NCBI RefSeq assembly: GCF_001426085.1
Contig: NZ_LMRR01000044.1
Location: forward strand, 124,001-188,000
Direction: 5' to 3'
Length of the DNA: 64,000 bases
Source: Rhodococcus sp. Leaf278
GTDB lineage: Bacteria > Actinomycetota > Actinomycetes > Mycobacteriales > Mycobacteriaceae
In this document: positions 33,161 to 41,977 of the stretch, piece by piece
Position numbering within the stretch: position 1 is the first letter of the stretch
Layout: every line of letters begins with the position of its first letter
Program-made: the position numbers and the translations under genes
Notes under the pieces: generated by a model
The model's input: only the letters and a program-made list of their open reading frames with translations
Databases searched by the model: none
What the model was told of the DNA's origin: nothing

Positions 33161-34129
33161 ATGAGAACAGTCCTTGGTGTCTCGGTGGGTTCTGCCACTG
33201 CCCGAGGGGTCGCAGTCGATGCGATCGACGAGTCGGTGCGGTCGGCCCACATCGTGCACTCGTTCGACCCCGGAGACCATCTACAGGTCGCCCTCGATCT
33301 GCTCGACTCGATGTCGCGCGATCAGATGGTCGAGCGAACAGACATCGTCCTGGCCGTTCCCGACGATCCCGGGGCCCGAGGCCGGACGTCGGCGTACTCC
33401 ACGTACGAGGCAGATCGCCTGCTCGTCGCGTCGGAGCTCGGAGCTCAGTTGCGGTATCTACGCGGTACGGGTCAGCTCGAGGGCGCGCGTACCGTCGCGA
33501 TCTGCGACATCGGGGCGTCCGGCACCACGATGTCGATCGCAGACCCGGCCACCGGCACGGTATTCAGCTCGGTGCGCACCACGCTCTTCGGCGGCATCGG
33601 TTGCGACGAGCAGATTTCGCGATACCTGCTCTCCACGTTCGGAGCCCACGAGTTGACGTCCGATCGCGCACGGGCGGATCTGCTGGTCGCCATTCGCACG
33701 GCTCGGGAACAACTGTCCAGGTTGCGGGTGGCCGAGGTTGCCGGACCGTTCGTCGGTGGACCAGTTCGGTTGTGGCGCAACACCTTCGACGATGTACTCG
33801 AGCGAAGCATCGGTTCGTTGGAGGATTGGGTGGCCAGCGTCATCGTCGATGCTCCCTGTGCCGTGAACGCGTTGGTGATGGTCGGCGGCTGCGCCAACCT
33901 CCCCTCACTTCGTCGGCTGTTTCGTCGCGACCTGATGTTGCCGGTCATCGCGCCCGCGAATCCGGAGTCACTCACCGCTCACGGCGCTGCGCTGATGGCC
34001 GTCGATGCTGTTGCGTCGCGCCGGCACCACCCGCGTGGGGTGATGAACCGAGCCGGTGGGCTGTCGGCGCTGGACGGGATGGTGGGCGTAGTGGGGTACA
34101 ACGACGCCGCGCGACACCGTTCTGCTTGA
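33161..34129 (+). CDS. Soluble Hsp70/actin-like ATPase-fold protein
   Basis: This 322-residue protein is the membrane-free member of the three paralogs. RTVLGVSVGSATARGVAVD is the phosphate-1 strand (degenerate compared with Hsp70), AICDIGASGTTMSIAD is the phosphate-2 loop, and LVMVGGCANLPSLRRLFRRD is the adenosine loop (Hsp70 has VGGSSRIP). Shared blocks with 28339, such as ASELGAQLRYLR, RLLVAIRTARE-like and AGPFVGGPVRLWRNTFDD, show common origin. There is no substrate-binding domain, so it is not a classical chaperone. The start codon ATG has GAGGGAAC upstream. The function is unknown. Confidence 0.8.
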   Translation: MRTVLGVSVGSATARGVAVDAIDESVRSAHIVHSFDPGDHLQVALDLLDSMSRDQMVERTDIVLAVPDDPGARGRTSAYSTYEADRLLVASELGAQLRYLRGTGQLEGARTVAICDIGASGTTMSIADPATGTVFSSVRTTLFGGIGCDEQISRYLLSTFGAHELTSDRARADLLVAIRTAREQLSRLRVAEVAGPFVGGPVRLWRNTFDDVLERSIGSLEDWVASVIVDAPCAVNALVMVGGCANLPSLRRLFRRDLMLPVIAPANPESLTAHGAALMAVDAVASRRHHPRGVMNRAGGLSALDGMVGVVGYNDAARHRSA

Positions 34130-34179
34130 ACGCCCCAGCCTGGCCAACCAGCGCCGTTGTTGGGTAGGTTGCTCGGGTA

Positions 34180-35295
34180 ATGATGAACAGCAGGGGACGA
34201 GACGGTGGGTCAACAGTGGCAGAGCAGGTAGCGGAGTCGGGCGCGGTAGCGAGCGACGAACAGGCATTCGACCCGGCGGAGCACGCGCGGAGCATGGTCG
34301 GTTATCACTACCGCACCGAGGACTACTACGAGGTGGGTCGCGAGAAGATTCGTGAGTACGCCCGCGCGGTCCAGGACTTCCACCCCGCACACTGGGACGG
34401 CGATGCTGCAGCTGCGCTGGGACACAGTGCTCTGGTTGCACCTTTGACATTCATGTCCTTGGTCGGCACCCTCGCACAGAAGAAGCTTCTCGAGTCCATT
34501 GCCGAAGGCTACGACCTGAGCCAGATTCTGCAGACCGACCAGGTATTGGTGTTCCAGAAGCCCATCTTGGCCGGCGATCAGCTGACGTGCGACGTCTCGC
34601 TCGACTCCTTCAAGACGGTCATGGGCAGAGACATGATGGTCACCAAGAACGTCGTGTCCAACCAGAAGAACGAACTGGTGCAGACCACCTACACCACCCT
34701 GCTCGTCGGACGGTCCGGTGAAATCGATCCGGCCATCGCCGACGCCGCCCGCAACCTGGTGATGTTCGGCGCGTCGATGGACGCAGCAGTCGCAGCCGCG
34801 AGCGAGCACGACACCCTCTCGACCCCGCAGCAGCACGAGCCGCTCATCGTCGAGGAGTACCGGGGACAGCCGACGCAGAAGTTCGACGAGGTGAACGTCG
34901 GCGACGAGTTGCCCCCGCGCACCGTTCGTCTGACTCGCGGCGATCTCGTCAACTACGCAGGCGTCGCCGGTGATGCGAACCCGATTCACTGGGACGAGAA
35001 GTTCGCCAAGATGATCGACCTCGAGAACGTGTTGGCGCACGGCATGCTCACGATGGGCGTCGGCGGCGGATACATCAGCGAGTGGCTCGGCGATCCGGGT
35101 GCCGTCAAGGACTACACCGTCCGCTTCACCACCCCGATCCCGGTGGACACGCACAAGCCGGCCGAGATCGTCTTCAGCGGCAAGATCAAGTCGAAGGACG
35201 ACGCGACTCGCACCGCTGTGGTGTCCATCGGTGCGACATTCGAGGGCAAGCGAATCTTCGGTCACCGCGCGACGGCAACGGTGCAATTGGGCTGA
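34180..35295 (+). CDS. Fused (3R)-hydroxyacyl-ACP dehydratase subunits HadA/HadB-like (double MaoC)
   Basis: The 371 residues contain two hot-dog folds. The N-terminal half (about 30-190) resembles HadA-type domains (ARAVQDFHPAHWDGDAAAALG). The C-terminal half (about 225-370) has the catalytic MaoC hydratase-2 motif YAGVAGDANPIHWDEKFAKM with Asp and His. Such fusions dehydrate 3-hydroxyacyl-ACP in the FAS-II/mycolate elongation cycle, where mycobacteria have separate HadA and HadB. The start may instead be GTG 34216 (MAEQVAESG, 359 residues), which has GGTGGG 6 bases upstream. It stands alone, 50 bp after the third Hsp70-like gene. Confidence 0.85.
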   Translation: MMNSRGRDGGSTVAEQVAESGAVASDEQAFDPAEHARSMVGYHYRTEDYYEVGREKIREYARAVQDFHPAHWDGDAAAALGHSALVAPLTFMSLVGTLAQKKLLESIAEGYDLSQILQTDQVLVFQKPILAGDQLTCDVSLDSFKTVMGRDMMVTKNVVSNQKNELVQTTYTTLLVGRSGEIDPAIADAARNLVMFGASMDAAVAAASEHDTLSTPQQHEPLIVEEYRGQPTQKFDEVNVGDELPPRTVRLTRGDLVNYAGVAGDANPIHWDEKFAKMIDLENVLAHGMLTMGVGGGYISEWLGDPGAVKDYTVRFTTPIPVDTHKPAEIVFSGKIKSKDDATRTAVVSIGATFEGKRIFGHRATATVQLG

Positions 35296-35307
35296 GCCTG
35301 TTGCGGT

Positions 35308-35467
35308 GGATCAGCTCCTCGGTTCTGAATTTCTGACTCCGATCGGCGTCGGGTTTCCGAATGCGGGGAGCTGATCTGTTCGGGTGTCGGGATCTACGCC
35401 CCCTGTCGGAATCCGCACCGCGTTCAGGGGGTGCGGATTCCGATGAGGGGCGTGGATGTGTCGCGAC
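35308..35467. repeat. Structured intergenic repeat, copy 1
   Basis: This stretch is about 85% identical to 35483-35645 (period 175 bp). It folds into two hairpin domains. GATCAGCTCC (35309-35318) pairs with GGAGCTGATC (35367-35376). Further on, an outer 11-bp stem (35392-35402 with 35447-35457) encloses a perfect 13-bp stem, CGGAATCCGCACC (35407-35419) with GGTGCGGATTCCG (35430-35442), separated by matching 4-nt internal loops. It contains no credible gene. Confidence 0.85.
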
Positions 35468-35482
35468 GGGAGTGTTGTCGGC

Positions 35483-35645
35483 GGATTGGCTCCTCGGTTT
35501 TGGATTTCTGACTCCGATCGGCGTCGGGTTTCCCAGTGTGGGGAGCTGATGTGTTCGGGTGTCGGGGATCTACGCCCCGGTTGGGTATTCGCACCGCATG
35601 CAGGGGGTGTGAATTCCGATGAGGGGCGTGGATGTGTCGCGGCCG
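35483..35645. repeat. Structured intergenic repeat, copy 2
   Basis: This is the second tandem copy. The outer 11-bp stem (35568-35578 with 35623-35633) is unchanged. The inner stem (35584-35595 with 35606-35617) keeps pairing through a C-G to T-A compensatory change and one G-U pair, with one mismatch. The upstream hairpin also survives through G-U pairs. Bases 35646-35852, up to the GntR gene, show nothing I can assign. Confidence 0.85.
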
Positions 35646-35852
35646 AGTCCCCGAATGTAGTCGGCCGCAATTACCCTCCGGCAAATATGCACAAAGGGTG
35701 ACCGGCCGGGTCTGCGTAGATTCGTATCAGCTCTTCCGGTCGTCGTGTAGACCTCGCAGCAGTCGTGCGCCCAATTCCATTGCTCGCGAGTGCTCTTCGT
35801 CGAGTTCGGCCACGGTGGTCAAGCTACCCGGTGTCGTGCGGTGCAGCCGCAC

Positions 35853-36566
35853 TCATTCCCAGCTGGAGACGACCTTGCGGGTCGGGCGCTCGTTGCTGTT
35901 GGAGAACAGATGTGGACTCTTGCTCTTGATGTATTCCACATCGGCGAACACGGCCCGCAGATGCGCACGCATCGACCGGGCGGCGGCCTCGAAGTCTTGG
36001 GCTTCGAGGCCATCGACTATTGCGGTGTGTTGTTCGATCAGGTCGGGAATGGGCCGAGTGTCACGCAACCCGAGTCGACGTGCTCGGTCCAGATGAGCCT
36101 TCGCGGATTCGACGGATCGCCACGCGGCAGAGTGTCCTCCCGCTGCGAGGAGCAGTTGATGGAATTGCTCGTCCAACTCGAAGAATTGATCCATGTCGAT
36201 CCCGGGCTCGGCCTGCGCTGCCAGATTGGCGCGCAAGGCAGCGAGGTCCTGGTCCGAGCGAGACGTGACTGCATCTTTCAAAGACGCGGTTTCTATTGCC
36301 TCCCGGACGAATTGCGCATCGGCAACACGTTCGGTGTCGACGCGTGAGACAAATGTGCCGAGTTGCGGAAAGACCTGAACAAGGCCCTCTTCGGCCAACA
36401 GGATCAAGCTCTCGCGGACGGGCGTGCGGCTCACAGACATCTGCTCGGCGAGGTCGTTCTCCGACAGCGGGCTACCCGGGGGGAGCGTCAAGGACACGAT
36501 GCGCAGGCGAAGCTCTCTGTACGCCCGCTCTCGTGCGGTGACTTTCCTGCTGCTCTGTGTGCTCAC
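35853..36566 (-). CDS. GntR-family regulator (FCD/FadR subfamily) of the sugar-acid operon
   Basis: This 237-residue protein has an N-terminal winged helix (YRELRLRIVSLTLPPGSPLS, then ENDLAEQMSVSRTPVRESLILLAEEGLV) and a C-terminal FCD ligand domain (about 90-220) with metal-site histidines in DEQFHQLLLAAGGH and LIEQHTAIVDGL. FCD regulators usually repress sugar-acid genes and release DNA on binding the pathway substrate. It starts with GTG 36566, divergent from the dehydrogenase-mannonate dehydratase operon, which is its most probable target. Candidate sites lie at 36614-36653 and 41978-42013. Confidence 0.9.
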   Translation of the reverse strand: MSTQSSRKVTARERAYRELRLRIVSLTLPPGSPLSENDLAEQMSVSRTPVRESLILLAEEGLVQVFPQLGTFVSRVDTERVADAQFVREAIETASLKDAVTSRSDQDLAALRANLAAQAEPGIDMDQFFELDEQFHQLLLAAGGHSAAWRSVESAKAHLDRARRLGLRDTRPIPDLIEQHTAIVDGLEAQDFEAAARSMRAHLRAVFADVEYIKSKSPHLFSNSNERPTRKVVSSWE

Positions 36567-36613
36567 CGGACAAGACTAACGCGAGGTGCCGAGTGACCCG
36601 CAGCGCCGAACCC

Positions 36614-36653
36614 TTGACGAAGTGCTGTCCGTCACTAGTATGGTAGTACTGAT
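36614..36653 (+). promoter_or_regulatory. Promoter and candidate GntR operator of the sugar-acid operon
   Basis: TTGACG (36614-36619) and TAGTAT (36636-36641) with a 16-bp spacer form a good sigma-70-like promoter. AGTA (36637-36640) and TACT (36647-36650) are an inverted repeat over the -10 element. TGGTAGTACTGAT (36641-36653) resembles two copies of TNGTATANCAGTG before the transporter gene. This placement would allow repression by the divergent GntR protein. Confidence 0.5.
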
Positions 36654-36684
36654 ATTCAAGGAACGACGGCGGAGGCTCCACAGC

Positions 36685-37731
36685 ATGGCAGTGATCAGCG
36701 GCAACGACGAGGCGGCCGTTCTCCACGGTCCACGTGACCTGCGGATCGAGAAGATCGATCGTATGCAGGTCGGCGACGGCCAGGTCAGGGTGGAGGTACA
36801 CGGCGTGAGCCTGTGTGGCTCGGACCTGCATTACTACGCCGACGGCCGCAACGGTTCCAACTCACTGACACAGCCCACCGTGTTGGGGCACGAGGGATTC
36901 GGAGTGATCACCGAGGTCGGTGCGGGAGTGTCCCAGGACCGGGTCGGCCAGCGTGTGGCCATCGAGCCCGCGGTTCCGAACGGCACGTCACCACTGAGCC
37001 TGAGCGGTCACTACAACGTCTGTCCCAGCGTCGTCTGCTTCGGTTCCCCACCGAATCACGGACTGCTGCGGCAATCGGTTGTCCTGACCGCCGAATTCGC
37101 GCACGCGCTCCCGGATTCGATCGACGACGGCGTCGCTGCGCTGATCGAACCCCTGGCCGTCGCAGCGTGGGCCGCCGCCCGGGTCGGCTCGGTTTTGGGC
37201 AAGCGCATCGCGATCACCGGTGCCGGTCCTATCGGCCTGCTGGTTCTGCAGACGGTCATCGCCCTGGGCGCGTCGGAGACGACCATCACCGACGTCGCAC
37301 CCGCACGGCTCGAGGTCGCGGCAGCGCTGGGTGCCACGACGACATTGCTGTCGGGCGAAAACGCACTGCCCGAGGGGGCTTTCGATATCGCCTTCGACTG
37401 CTCGGGCAATCCTGGAGCCATCGCCGACGCGGCACTCTCACTCGGCCCGGCGGGCATCCTGGCGCTCGTCGGCGTGCCGGGACGCGCAGTCGCCGAATTC
37501 CCGATCGGAGCAGTGCAACGCTGGGAGCTCGACATCCGCGGGTGCTTCCGTTACGGCCCTTCGGCATTCGCCGATGCGATCGCGCTCGCCGGATCGGCGC
37601 GAGTGGACCTCGCCGCACTGGTCACGTCGACGTATCCCTTGGCCGAATCTGCCGCAGCGCTCGAGGCCGCGCTCACCGACCCCACCCAGCTCAAGATCGT
37701 CATCGACACCACTTCGCGAGGATCGCAATGA
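36685..37731 (+). CDS. Zinc-dependent medium-chain dehydrogenase (polyol/sugar-acid type)
   Basis: This 348-residue enzyme has catalytic-zinc ligands in SLCGSDLHYY and VLGHEGFGV. A sorbitol-dehydrogenase-like block follows (HYNVCPSVVCFGSPPNHG), in which the structural-zinc cysteines are largely lost. The NAD-binding loop is ITGAGPIGLLVLQTV. ATG 36685 has GGAGG about 10 bases upstream. It is the first gene of the operon and overlaps the mannonate dehydratase start by 4 nt. It probably oxidises a sugar alcohol or aldonate (such as gulonate or idonate) to feed the mannonate/KDG pathway; the exact substrate is unknown. Confidence 0.88.
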   Translation: MAVISGNDEAAVLHGPRDLRIEKIDRMQVGDGQVRVEVHGVSLCGSDLHYYADGRNGSNSLTQPTVLGHEGFGVITEVGAGVSQDRVGQRVAIEPAVPNGTSPLSLSGHYNVCPSVVCFGSPPNHGLLRQSVVLTAEFAHALPDSIDDGVAALIEPLAVAAWAAARVGSVLGKRIAITGAGPIGLLVLQTVIALGASETTITDVAPARLEVAAALGATTTLLSGENALPEGAFDIAFDCSGNPGAIADAALSLGPAGILALVGVPGRAVAEFPIGAVQRWELDIRGCFRYGPSAFADAIALAGSARVDLAALVTSTYPLAESAAALEAALTDPTQLKIVIDTTSRGSQ

Positions 37732-38933
37732 AAATCATCGACGCGACCGTCATCGTGACGGCTCCCGGCCGCAACTACGTCACGCTCAAGATCACCACCG
37801 ACGAGGGCATCGTAGGGTGGGGTGACGCGACGCTGAACGGACGCGAGCTCGCAGTCGAGTCGTACCTGAAGGACCACATTGCGCCGCTCCTGATCGGACG
37901 CGATCCTCATAGGATCGAGGACATCTGGCAGTACCTGTACAAGGGCGCATACTGGCGGCGTGGTCCGGTGACGATGACGGCCATCGCAGCGGTCGACGTC
38001 GCACTGTGGGACATCAAGGGCAAGGCCGCCGATATGCCGGTCTACCAGCTCCTCGGTGGTGCTGCACGAGACGGGATCATGGTCTACGGTCACGCCAGCG
38101 GCGGCAGCATCGACGAGATGCTCGACGACGTCCAAGCGCATCTCGACCAGGGCTACAAAGCAATTCGTGCCCAGTCGGCCGTTCCCGGCTTGAAGAAGAC
38201 CTACGGAATTCCGGTCGACGGCTTCTACGAACCCGCATCCGGCTCTGCGCCGCAGGAGGATTCGTGGGACACCGCCCCGTACATGCGGTTCGCGCCCCAG
38301 ATGCTCGGTGCCGTCCGAGAACGTCACGGGTTCGACTTCCATCTCTTGCACGACGTGCATCATCGCCTGAGTCCGATCGAAGCGGGACGACTCGGGAGAG
38401 ACCTCGAAGAGATGCGCATGTTCTGGATCGAAGATCCCACCCCCGCCGAGGATCAGAGCGCCTTCGCCGTCATTCGTCAGCACACCACCACCCCGATTGC
38501 CGTCGGAGAGATCTTCAACTCGATCTGGGACTGCCAGGATCTCATCACCAACCGGTGGATCGACTACATCCGTGCGTCGGTCTCGCATGCCGGTGGCATC
38601 ACCCATCTGCGCAGAATCTTCTCGCTGGCCGATCTGTACGGAATTCGATCGGGATCGCATGGTGCGGGTGATCTTTCGCCGGTCTCCCTCGCTGCCGCGC
38701 TACACGTTGATCTGTCGATTCCCAACTTCGGAGTGCAGGAGTACATGGGGCACGTCGACCCGACGGGCGATGTGTTTCAGACGAGCTACACCTTCACCGA
38801 CGGGTTCATGCATCCGGGAAACCAGCCGGGCATCGGCGTCGAGGTGAACGAAGAGGCTGCCGCGAAGTACCCGTACAACCCCAAGTACCTGCCCGTCAAC
38901 CGCCGTCTCGACGGCAGTATGCACGATTGGTGA
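37728..38933 (+). CDS. manD: D-mannonate dehydratase, ManD (enolase superfamily)
   Basis: This 401-residue protein has the enolase-superfamily capping domain and TIM barrel. The family-typical GGAARDGIMVYGHASGG, LLHDVHHRLSPIEAGRL and FWIEDPTPAEDQ (metal ligands Asp and Glu) are present, as is the long ManD loop around KKTYGIPVDGFYEPASG. HGAGDLSPVSLAAALHVD carries the catalytic His region. It dehydrates D-mannonate (or D-gluconate in low-efficiency members) to 2-keto-3-deoxygluconate. Its overlap with the preceding dehydrogenase and kinase, reductase and aldolase downstream support the mannonate route. Confidence 0.9.
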   Translation: MKIIDATVIVTAPGRNYVTLKITTDEGIVGWGDATLNGRELAVESYLKDHIAPLLIGRDPHRIEDIWQYLYKGAYWRRGPVTMTAIAAVDVALWDIKGKAADMPVYQLLGGAARDGIMVYGHASGGSIDEMLDDVQAHLDQGYKAIRAQSAVPGLKKTYGIPVDGFYEPASGSAPQEDSWDTAPYMRFAPQMLGAVRERHGFDFHLLHDVHHRLSPIEAGRLGRDLEEMRMFWIEDPTPAEDQSAFAVIRQHTTTPIAVGEIFNSIWDCQDLITNRWIDYIRASVSHAGGITHLRRIFSLADLYGIRSGSHGAGDLSPVSLAAALHVDLSIPNFGVQEYMGHVDPTGDVFQTSYTFTDGFMHPGNQPGIGVEVNEEAAAKYPYNPKYLPVNRRLDGSMHDW

Positions 38934-38941
38934 AGCGCCAC

Positions 38942-39892
38942 ATGACCACAACGCAGTTCGACGTAGTCCTGCTCGGTGAACCGCTCGTCGAGATCTCGAC
39001 CACCGAGGCCTTTCGGCACGGAGCAGACGGGGTGCTCGGTGTATCGGGCGATGTCGTCAACGCCGGTGCCGCGGCCGCTGCTGCGGGTGCCTCGGTAGCG
39101 CTGATCGCACGGGTTTCCGACGACGAGCTCGGCGATGCTGTCTGTCGGCGAATTCGTGAGCTCGGCATCGACGACACCTACATTCGTCGGGTCCGCGGCC
39201 AGCAGGGTGTCTACTTCCTGCACATCGATCCTGAGGGCAATCGCCAGTTCTCCTATGCCCGAGCCGGTTCGGTGGGCAGCCAGCTCGACGTGGCGGACCT
39301 GCCCGAGGGCGTGATCGAGCATGCGGGTGCTGTCTTGGGCGGCGGAATCGCTGCGGCACTGTCGCCGACCCTCGCCCGCACGATGCTGCACGTGGCGCAG
39401 CATTCGGGCAGATTCGTCTACGACCCCAACTTCCGCCCCAGGTTGACGACGGCCGATCAGGCGCGTGACTTCCTGCAGGAGATCGCCCCCTACTGCGAGG
39501 TGATGGTGCCGTCGGCACCGAATGAGATCGAATTGCTCCTCGGCACAGCCGATCCCGCGGGTGCTGCGGTGGCCCTGATGGGCTGGGGTGCGCACTCCGT
39601 TGTGGTCACGCAGGGTTCCGAAGGCTCAAGCATCTTCACCGAGCAGGGACGATCCCATCAGCCGGTGATTCCCGCCCTCCAGGTGATCGATCAGACCGGT
39701 GCCGGTGACGTGTTCGCCGGCACCCTGACGGCGCGTCTCGCTCTCGGCGACGATCTTCGCGAGGCGGCGGCCATGGCTGCGGCAGCGGCATCGCTGAGCG
39801 TCGGCGGACGCGGCGGCACCGGTCTCATTGCACCGCTCGACGAGATCCGCCGCCACAGTGAGCGATACCTCAGCGAGCGAGTAGCGACATGA
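38942..39892 (+). CDS. kdgK: PfkB-family kinase, probably 2-keto-3-deoxygluconate kinase
   Basis: This 316-residue ribokinase-fold enzyme has the first PfkB signature in VNAGAAAAAAGASVALIARV and the catalytic anion-hole signature DQTGAGDVFAGTL with the base Asp. FLHIDPEGNRQFSYARAGS fits KDG kinases. It would phosphorylate KDG from the mannonate dehydratase to KDPG for the aldolase two genes on. ATG 38942 (GGTGAAG 6 bases upstream) is favoured over a TTG 15 bases earlier. It overlaps the next gene by 4 nt. Confidence 0.85.
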   Translation: MTTTQFDVVLLGEPLVEISTTEAFRHGADGVLGVSGDVVNAGAAAAAAGASVALIARVSDDELGDAVCRRIRELGIDDTYIRRVRGQQGVYFLHIDPEGNRQFSYARAGSVGSQLDVADLPEGVIEHAGAVLGGGIAAALSPTLARTMLHVAQHSGRFVYDPNFRPRLTTADQARDFLQEIAPYCEVMVPSAPNEIELLLGTADPAGAAVALMGWGAHSVVVTQGSEGSSIFTEQGRSHQPVIPALQVIDQTGAGDVFAGTLTARLALGDDLREAAAMAAAAASLSVGGRGGTGLIAPLDEIRRHSERYLSERVAT

Positions 39893-41301
39893 CGGCGTCC
39901 ACACGGTTGTCCGACGCGACGGCCACGGTCACCCGTCCCACCTCCAGTGGAATCGTGCATCTCGGCGTCGGCGCGTTCCACCGGGCGCATCAGGCAGCGT
40001 TCACCTACGAGGCCGCACTGTTGACCGGGGAAACCAACTGGGGCATAACAGGTTTCACTCAGCGAAGCAATACCGTGGTGGAGCAGCTCGCCCCGCAGGA
40101 CGGGTTGTTCACCCTGGTGCAGAAGGGGATCGAGCTGACCACGGACACCGTCATCGGCTCGATGCTCGACGTACGGAACGCGGCCGCAAACCCCGACGCG
40201 GTTGTCGAGGCCATCGCCGATCCGGCAACGCACATCGTCACGCTGACGGTCACCGAGAAGGGCTATCGGTTCGACCCTGCCGCCGGCAGTCTGCGTCTGA
40301 ACGATCCGGAGATCGCGGCTGATCTGAGAGGTAGGCCGCCGCGTACGGTGGTCGGGCAGTTGGTAGCGGGGTTGGCTCGTCGCATGGCAAGCGATTCGCC
40401 TGTCACGGTGCTGTGCTGCGACAACCTGCCGTCGAACGGTCGGATTCTGTCCGAGCTGGTGCACACTTTCGTCGATGCCCGTGGCCGCGCCGACGGCCTG
40501 GCCGAGTGGGTCACGCGTCGAGTCACGTTCCCCAGCAGCATGGTCGATCGAATCGTGCCGGCTACCACTGACGACGACAGGGCGGACAACGAGCGAAGAA
40601 CAGGCCTGCGCGACGACGCGCTGGTGGTATGCGAACCGTTTCGACAGTGGGTGATCGAGGACGATTTCGCAGGTCCTCGCCCAGCGTGGGAACGGGTGGG
40701 TGTGCAGTTCGTCGACGACGTGGAGCCCTGGGAGACGATGAAGCTACGCGTCCTCAATGCCACTCACTCGGTGCTGGCATACCTGGGAATTCTGCACGGG
40801 CACAGCACGATCGCCGAGGCGGTCGGGGATCCGGTGCTCGACGAGATATGTCGAACGATGGTCCTTCGAGATGTCGCGCCGACGACGACAGGCGGAATGG
40901 ACGCAGTCGGGTACGGCAACGAGGTTCGCGCACGATTCGCCAACCCGGCGCTGAAACACACCACCCGACAGGTGGCAATGGACGGATCGCAGAAGCTCGG
41001 ACCGCGACTACTGGGAACCGTGCGTGACGCCACGGCCGCCGGTGGTTCGACGGACATGCTCGCGCTGGCCGTCGCGGCCTGGTGCGCCTACGTGCTGGCC
41101 GAGACGGAAGCCGGACGTGCACTGGACGATCCGTTGTCGGCGGAGTTGGCTCGGGCCGGCTCGGCGTCGGACCTGCTCGCGGTCGAGTCCATCTTCGGGC
41201 CCGATCTCGGACCCACTTCACCGTTCGGCACGCAGGTCGTTGCGTGGACCGACTTCCTATTGACCGACTCGCTCAGCGAGTGGAAACGAGTGCTGGTATG
41301 A
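39889..41301 (+). CDS. Mannitol dehydrogenase family protein, probably fructuronate reductase (UxuB-like)
   Basis: This 470-residue enzyme has the family opening VHLGVGAFHRAHQAAF (NAD-binding) and the catalytic block MKLRVLNATHSVLAYLG with the active Lys and His. Long-chain polyol dehydrogenases of this family interconvert fructuronate and mannonate or tagaturonate and altronate. With a mannonate dehydratase in the same operon, D-fructuronate to D-mannonate is the simplest reading. It has 4-nt ATGA overlaps on both sides. No uronate isomerase is nearby, so fructuronate must come from elsewhere or be imported. Confidence 0.85.
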   Translation: MTASTRLSDATATVTRPTSSGIVHLGVGAFHRAHQAAFTYEAALLTGETNWGITGFTQRSNTVVEQLAPQDGLFTLVQKGIELTTDTVIGSMLDVRNAAANPDAVVEAIADPATHIVTLTVTEKGYRFDPAAGSLRLNDPEIAADLRGRPPRTVVGQLVAGLARRMASDSPVTVLCCDNLPSNGRILSELVHTFVDARGRADGLAEWVTRRVTFPSSMVDRIVPATTDDDRADNERRTGLRDDALVVCEPFRQWVIEDDFAGPRPAWERVGVQFVDDVEPWETMKLRVLNATHSVLAYLGILHGHSTIAEAVGDPVLDEICRTMVLRDVAPTTTGGMDAVGYGNEVRARFANPALKHTTRQVAMDGSQKLGPRLLGTVRDATAAGGSTDMLALAVAAWCAYVLAETEAGRALDDPLSAELARAGSASDLLAVESIFGPDLGPTSPFGTQVVAWTDFLLTDSLSEWKRVLV

Positions 41302-41957
41302 CCGTCGAACACGATGCATCGATCGAAATCCTCAGCGCCCTCGATGTACTGCGCGTGAGTCCGGTGATTCCTGTCGTCGTCATCGATAGGGTCGAGGATG
41401 CAGTTCCGCTGGCGCGGGCTCTGTATGCCGGCGGTATCGGCATCATCGAGATGACGCTGCGTTCGGAGGCCGCCCTCGGTGCCATCGCAGCAATTGCAGC
41501 GAACGTGCCGGAAGTAGTCATCGGGGCGGGAACGGTACTGACTCGCGAGGACGCACTGAGATCGATGGATGCCGGCTCGCGATTTCTTGTCTCGCCCGGA
41601 TCCCCGAGTGGCCTGCTCGACGCGGCCCGCGCGCTGCCGGTTCCGCTGCTGGCGGGAGTGTCGACTGCGACCGAAGCGATGACGCTTGCCGAGGGCGGAT
41701 CGACCGAGATGAAGTTCTTCCCGGCTGAATCGTCGGGAGGTGCATCGGCGCTGGGTGCTCTGGCGGGTCCGTTGCCGCACTTGACGTTCTGCCCTACCGG
41801 CGGGATCACTCCGCAGAACGCCGTCGACTACCTGGCGTTGCCGAACGTGGTGTGCGTCGGCGGTAGCTGGCTCACGCCGCGCTCGCTGGTGCGGGCGGGC
41901 GAGTGGGCCGCGATCGAGGAACTGGCCCGTTCGGCGAGTGCACTCGCCACCGCGTAG
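41298..41957 (+). CDS. eda: KDPG (2-keto-3-deoxy-6-phosphogluconate) aldolase
   Basis: This 219-residue class I aldolase keeps the catalytic Glu in GIIEMTLRSE and the Schiff-base Lys in STEMKFFPAE, along with the phosphate-binding CPTGGITPQNAV. It cleaves KDPG to pyruvate and glyceraldehyde-3-phosphate, the last step of the locus. It overlaps the preceding reductase gene by 4 nt and precedes the transporter by about 160 bp that contain a second promoter. Confidence 0.92.
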   Translation: MTVEHDASIEILSALDVLRVSPVIPVVVIDRVEDAVPLARALYAGGIGIIEMTLRSEAALGAIAAIAANVPEVVIGAGTVLTREDALRSMDAGSRFLVSPGSPSGLLDAARALPVPLLAGVSTATEAMTLAEGGSTEMKFFPAESSGGASALGALAGPLPHLTFCPTGGITPQNAVDYLALPNVVCVGGSWLTPRSLVRAGEWAAIEELARSASALATA

Positions 41958-41977
41958 TTCGATTCGCGAAAGGGGCA

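Noticed and set aside
35361..35701. Several small frames within the tandem repeats
   Set aside because: The sequence is dominated by inverted repeats, and the frames differ between the two copies, so these are not genes.
35727..35850. Short minus-strand frame ending AELDEEHSRAMELGARLLRG
   Set aside because: It has some helix-like character, but no ribosome site, no good start and no family; it could be a remnant of a gene end. Not enough to annotate.
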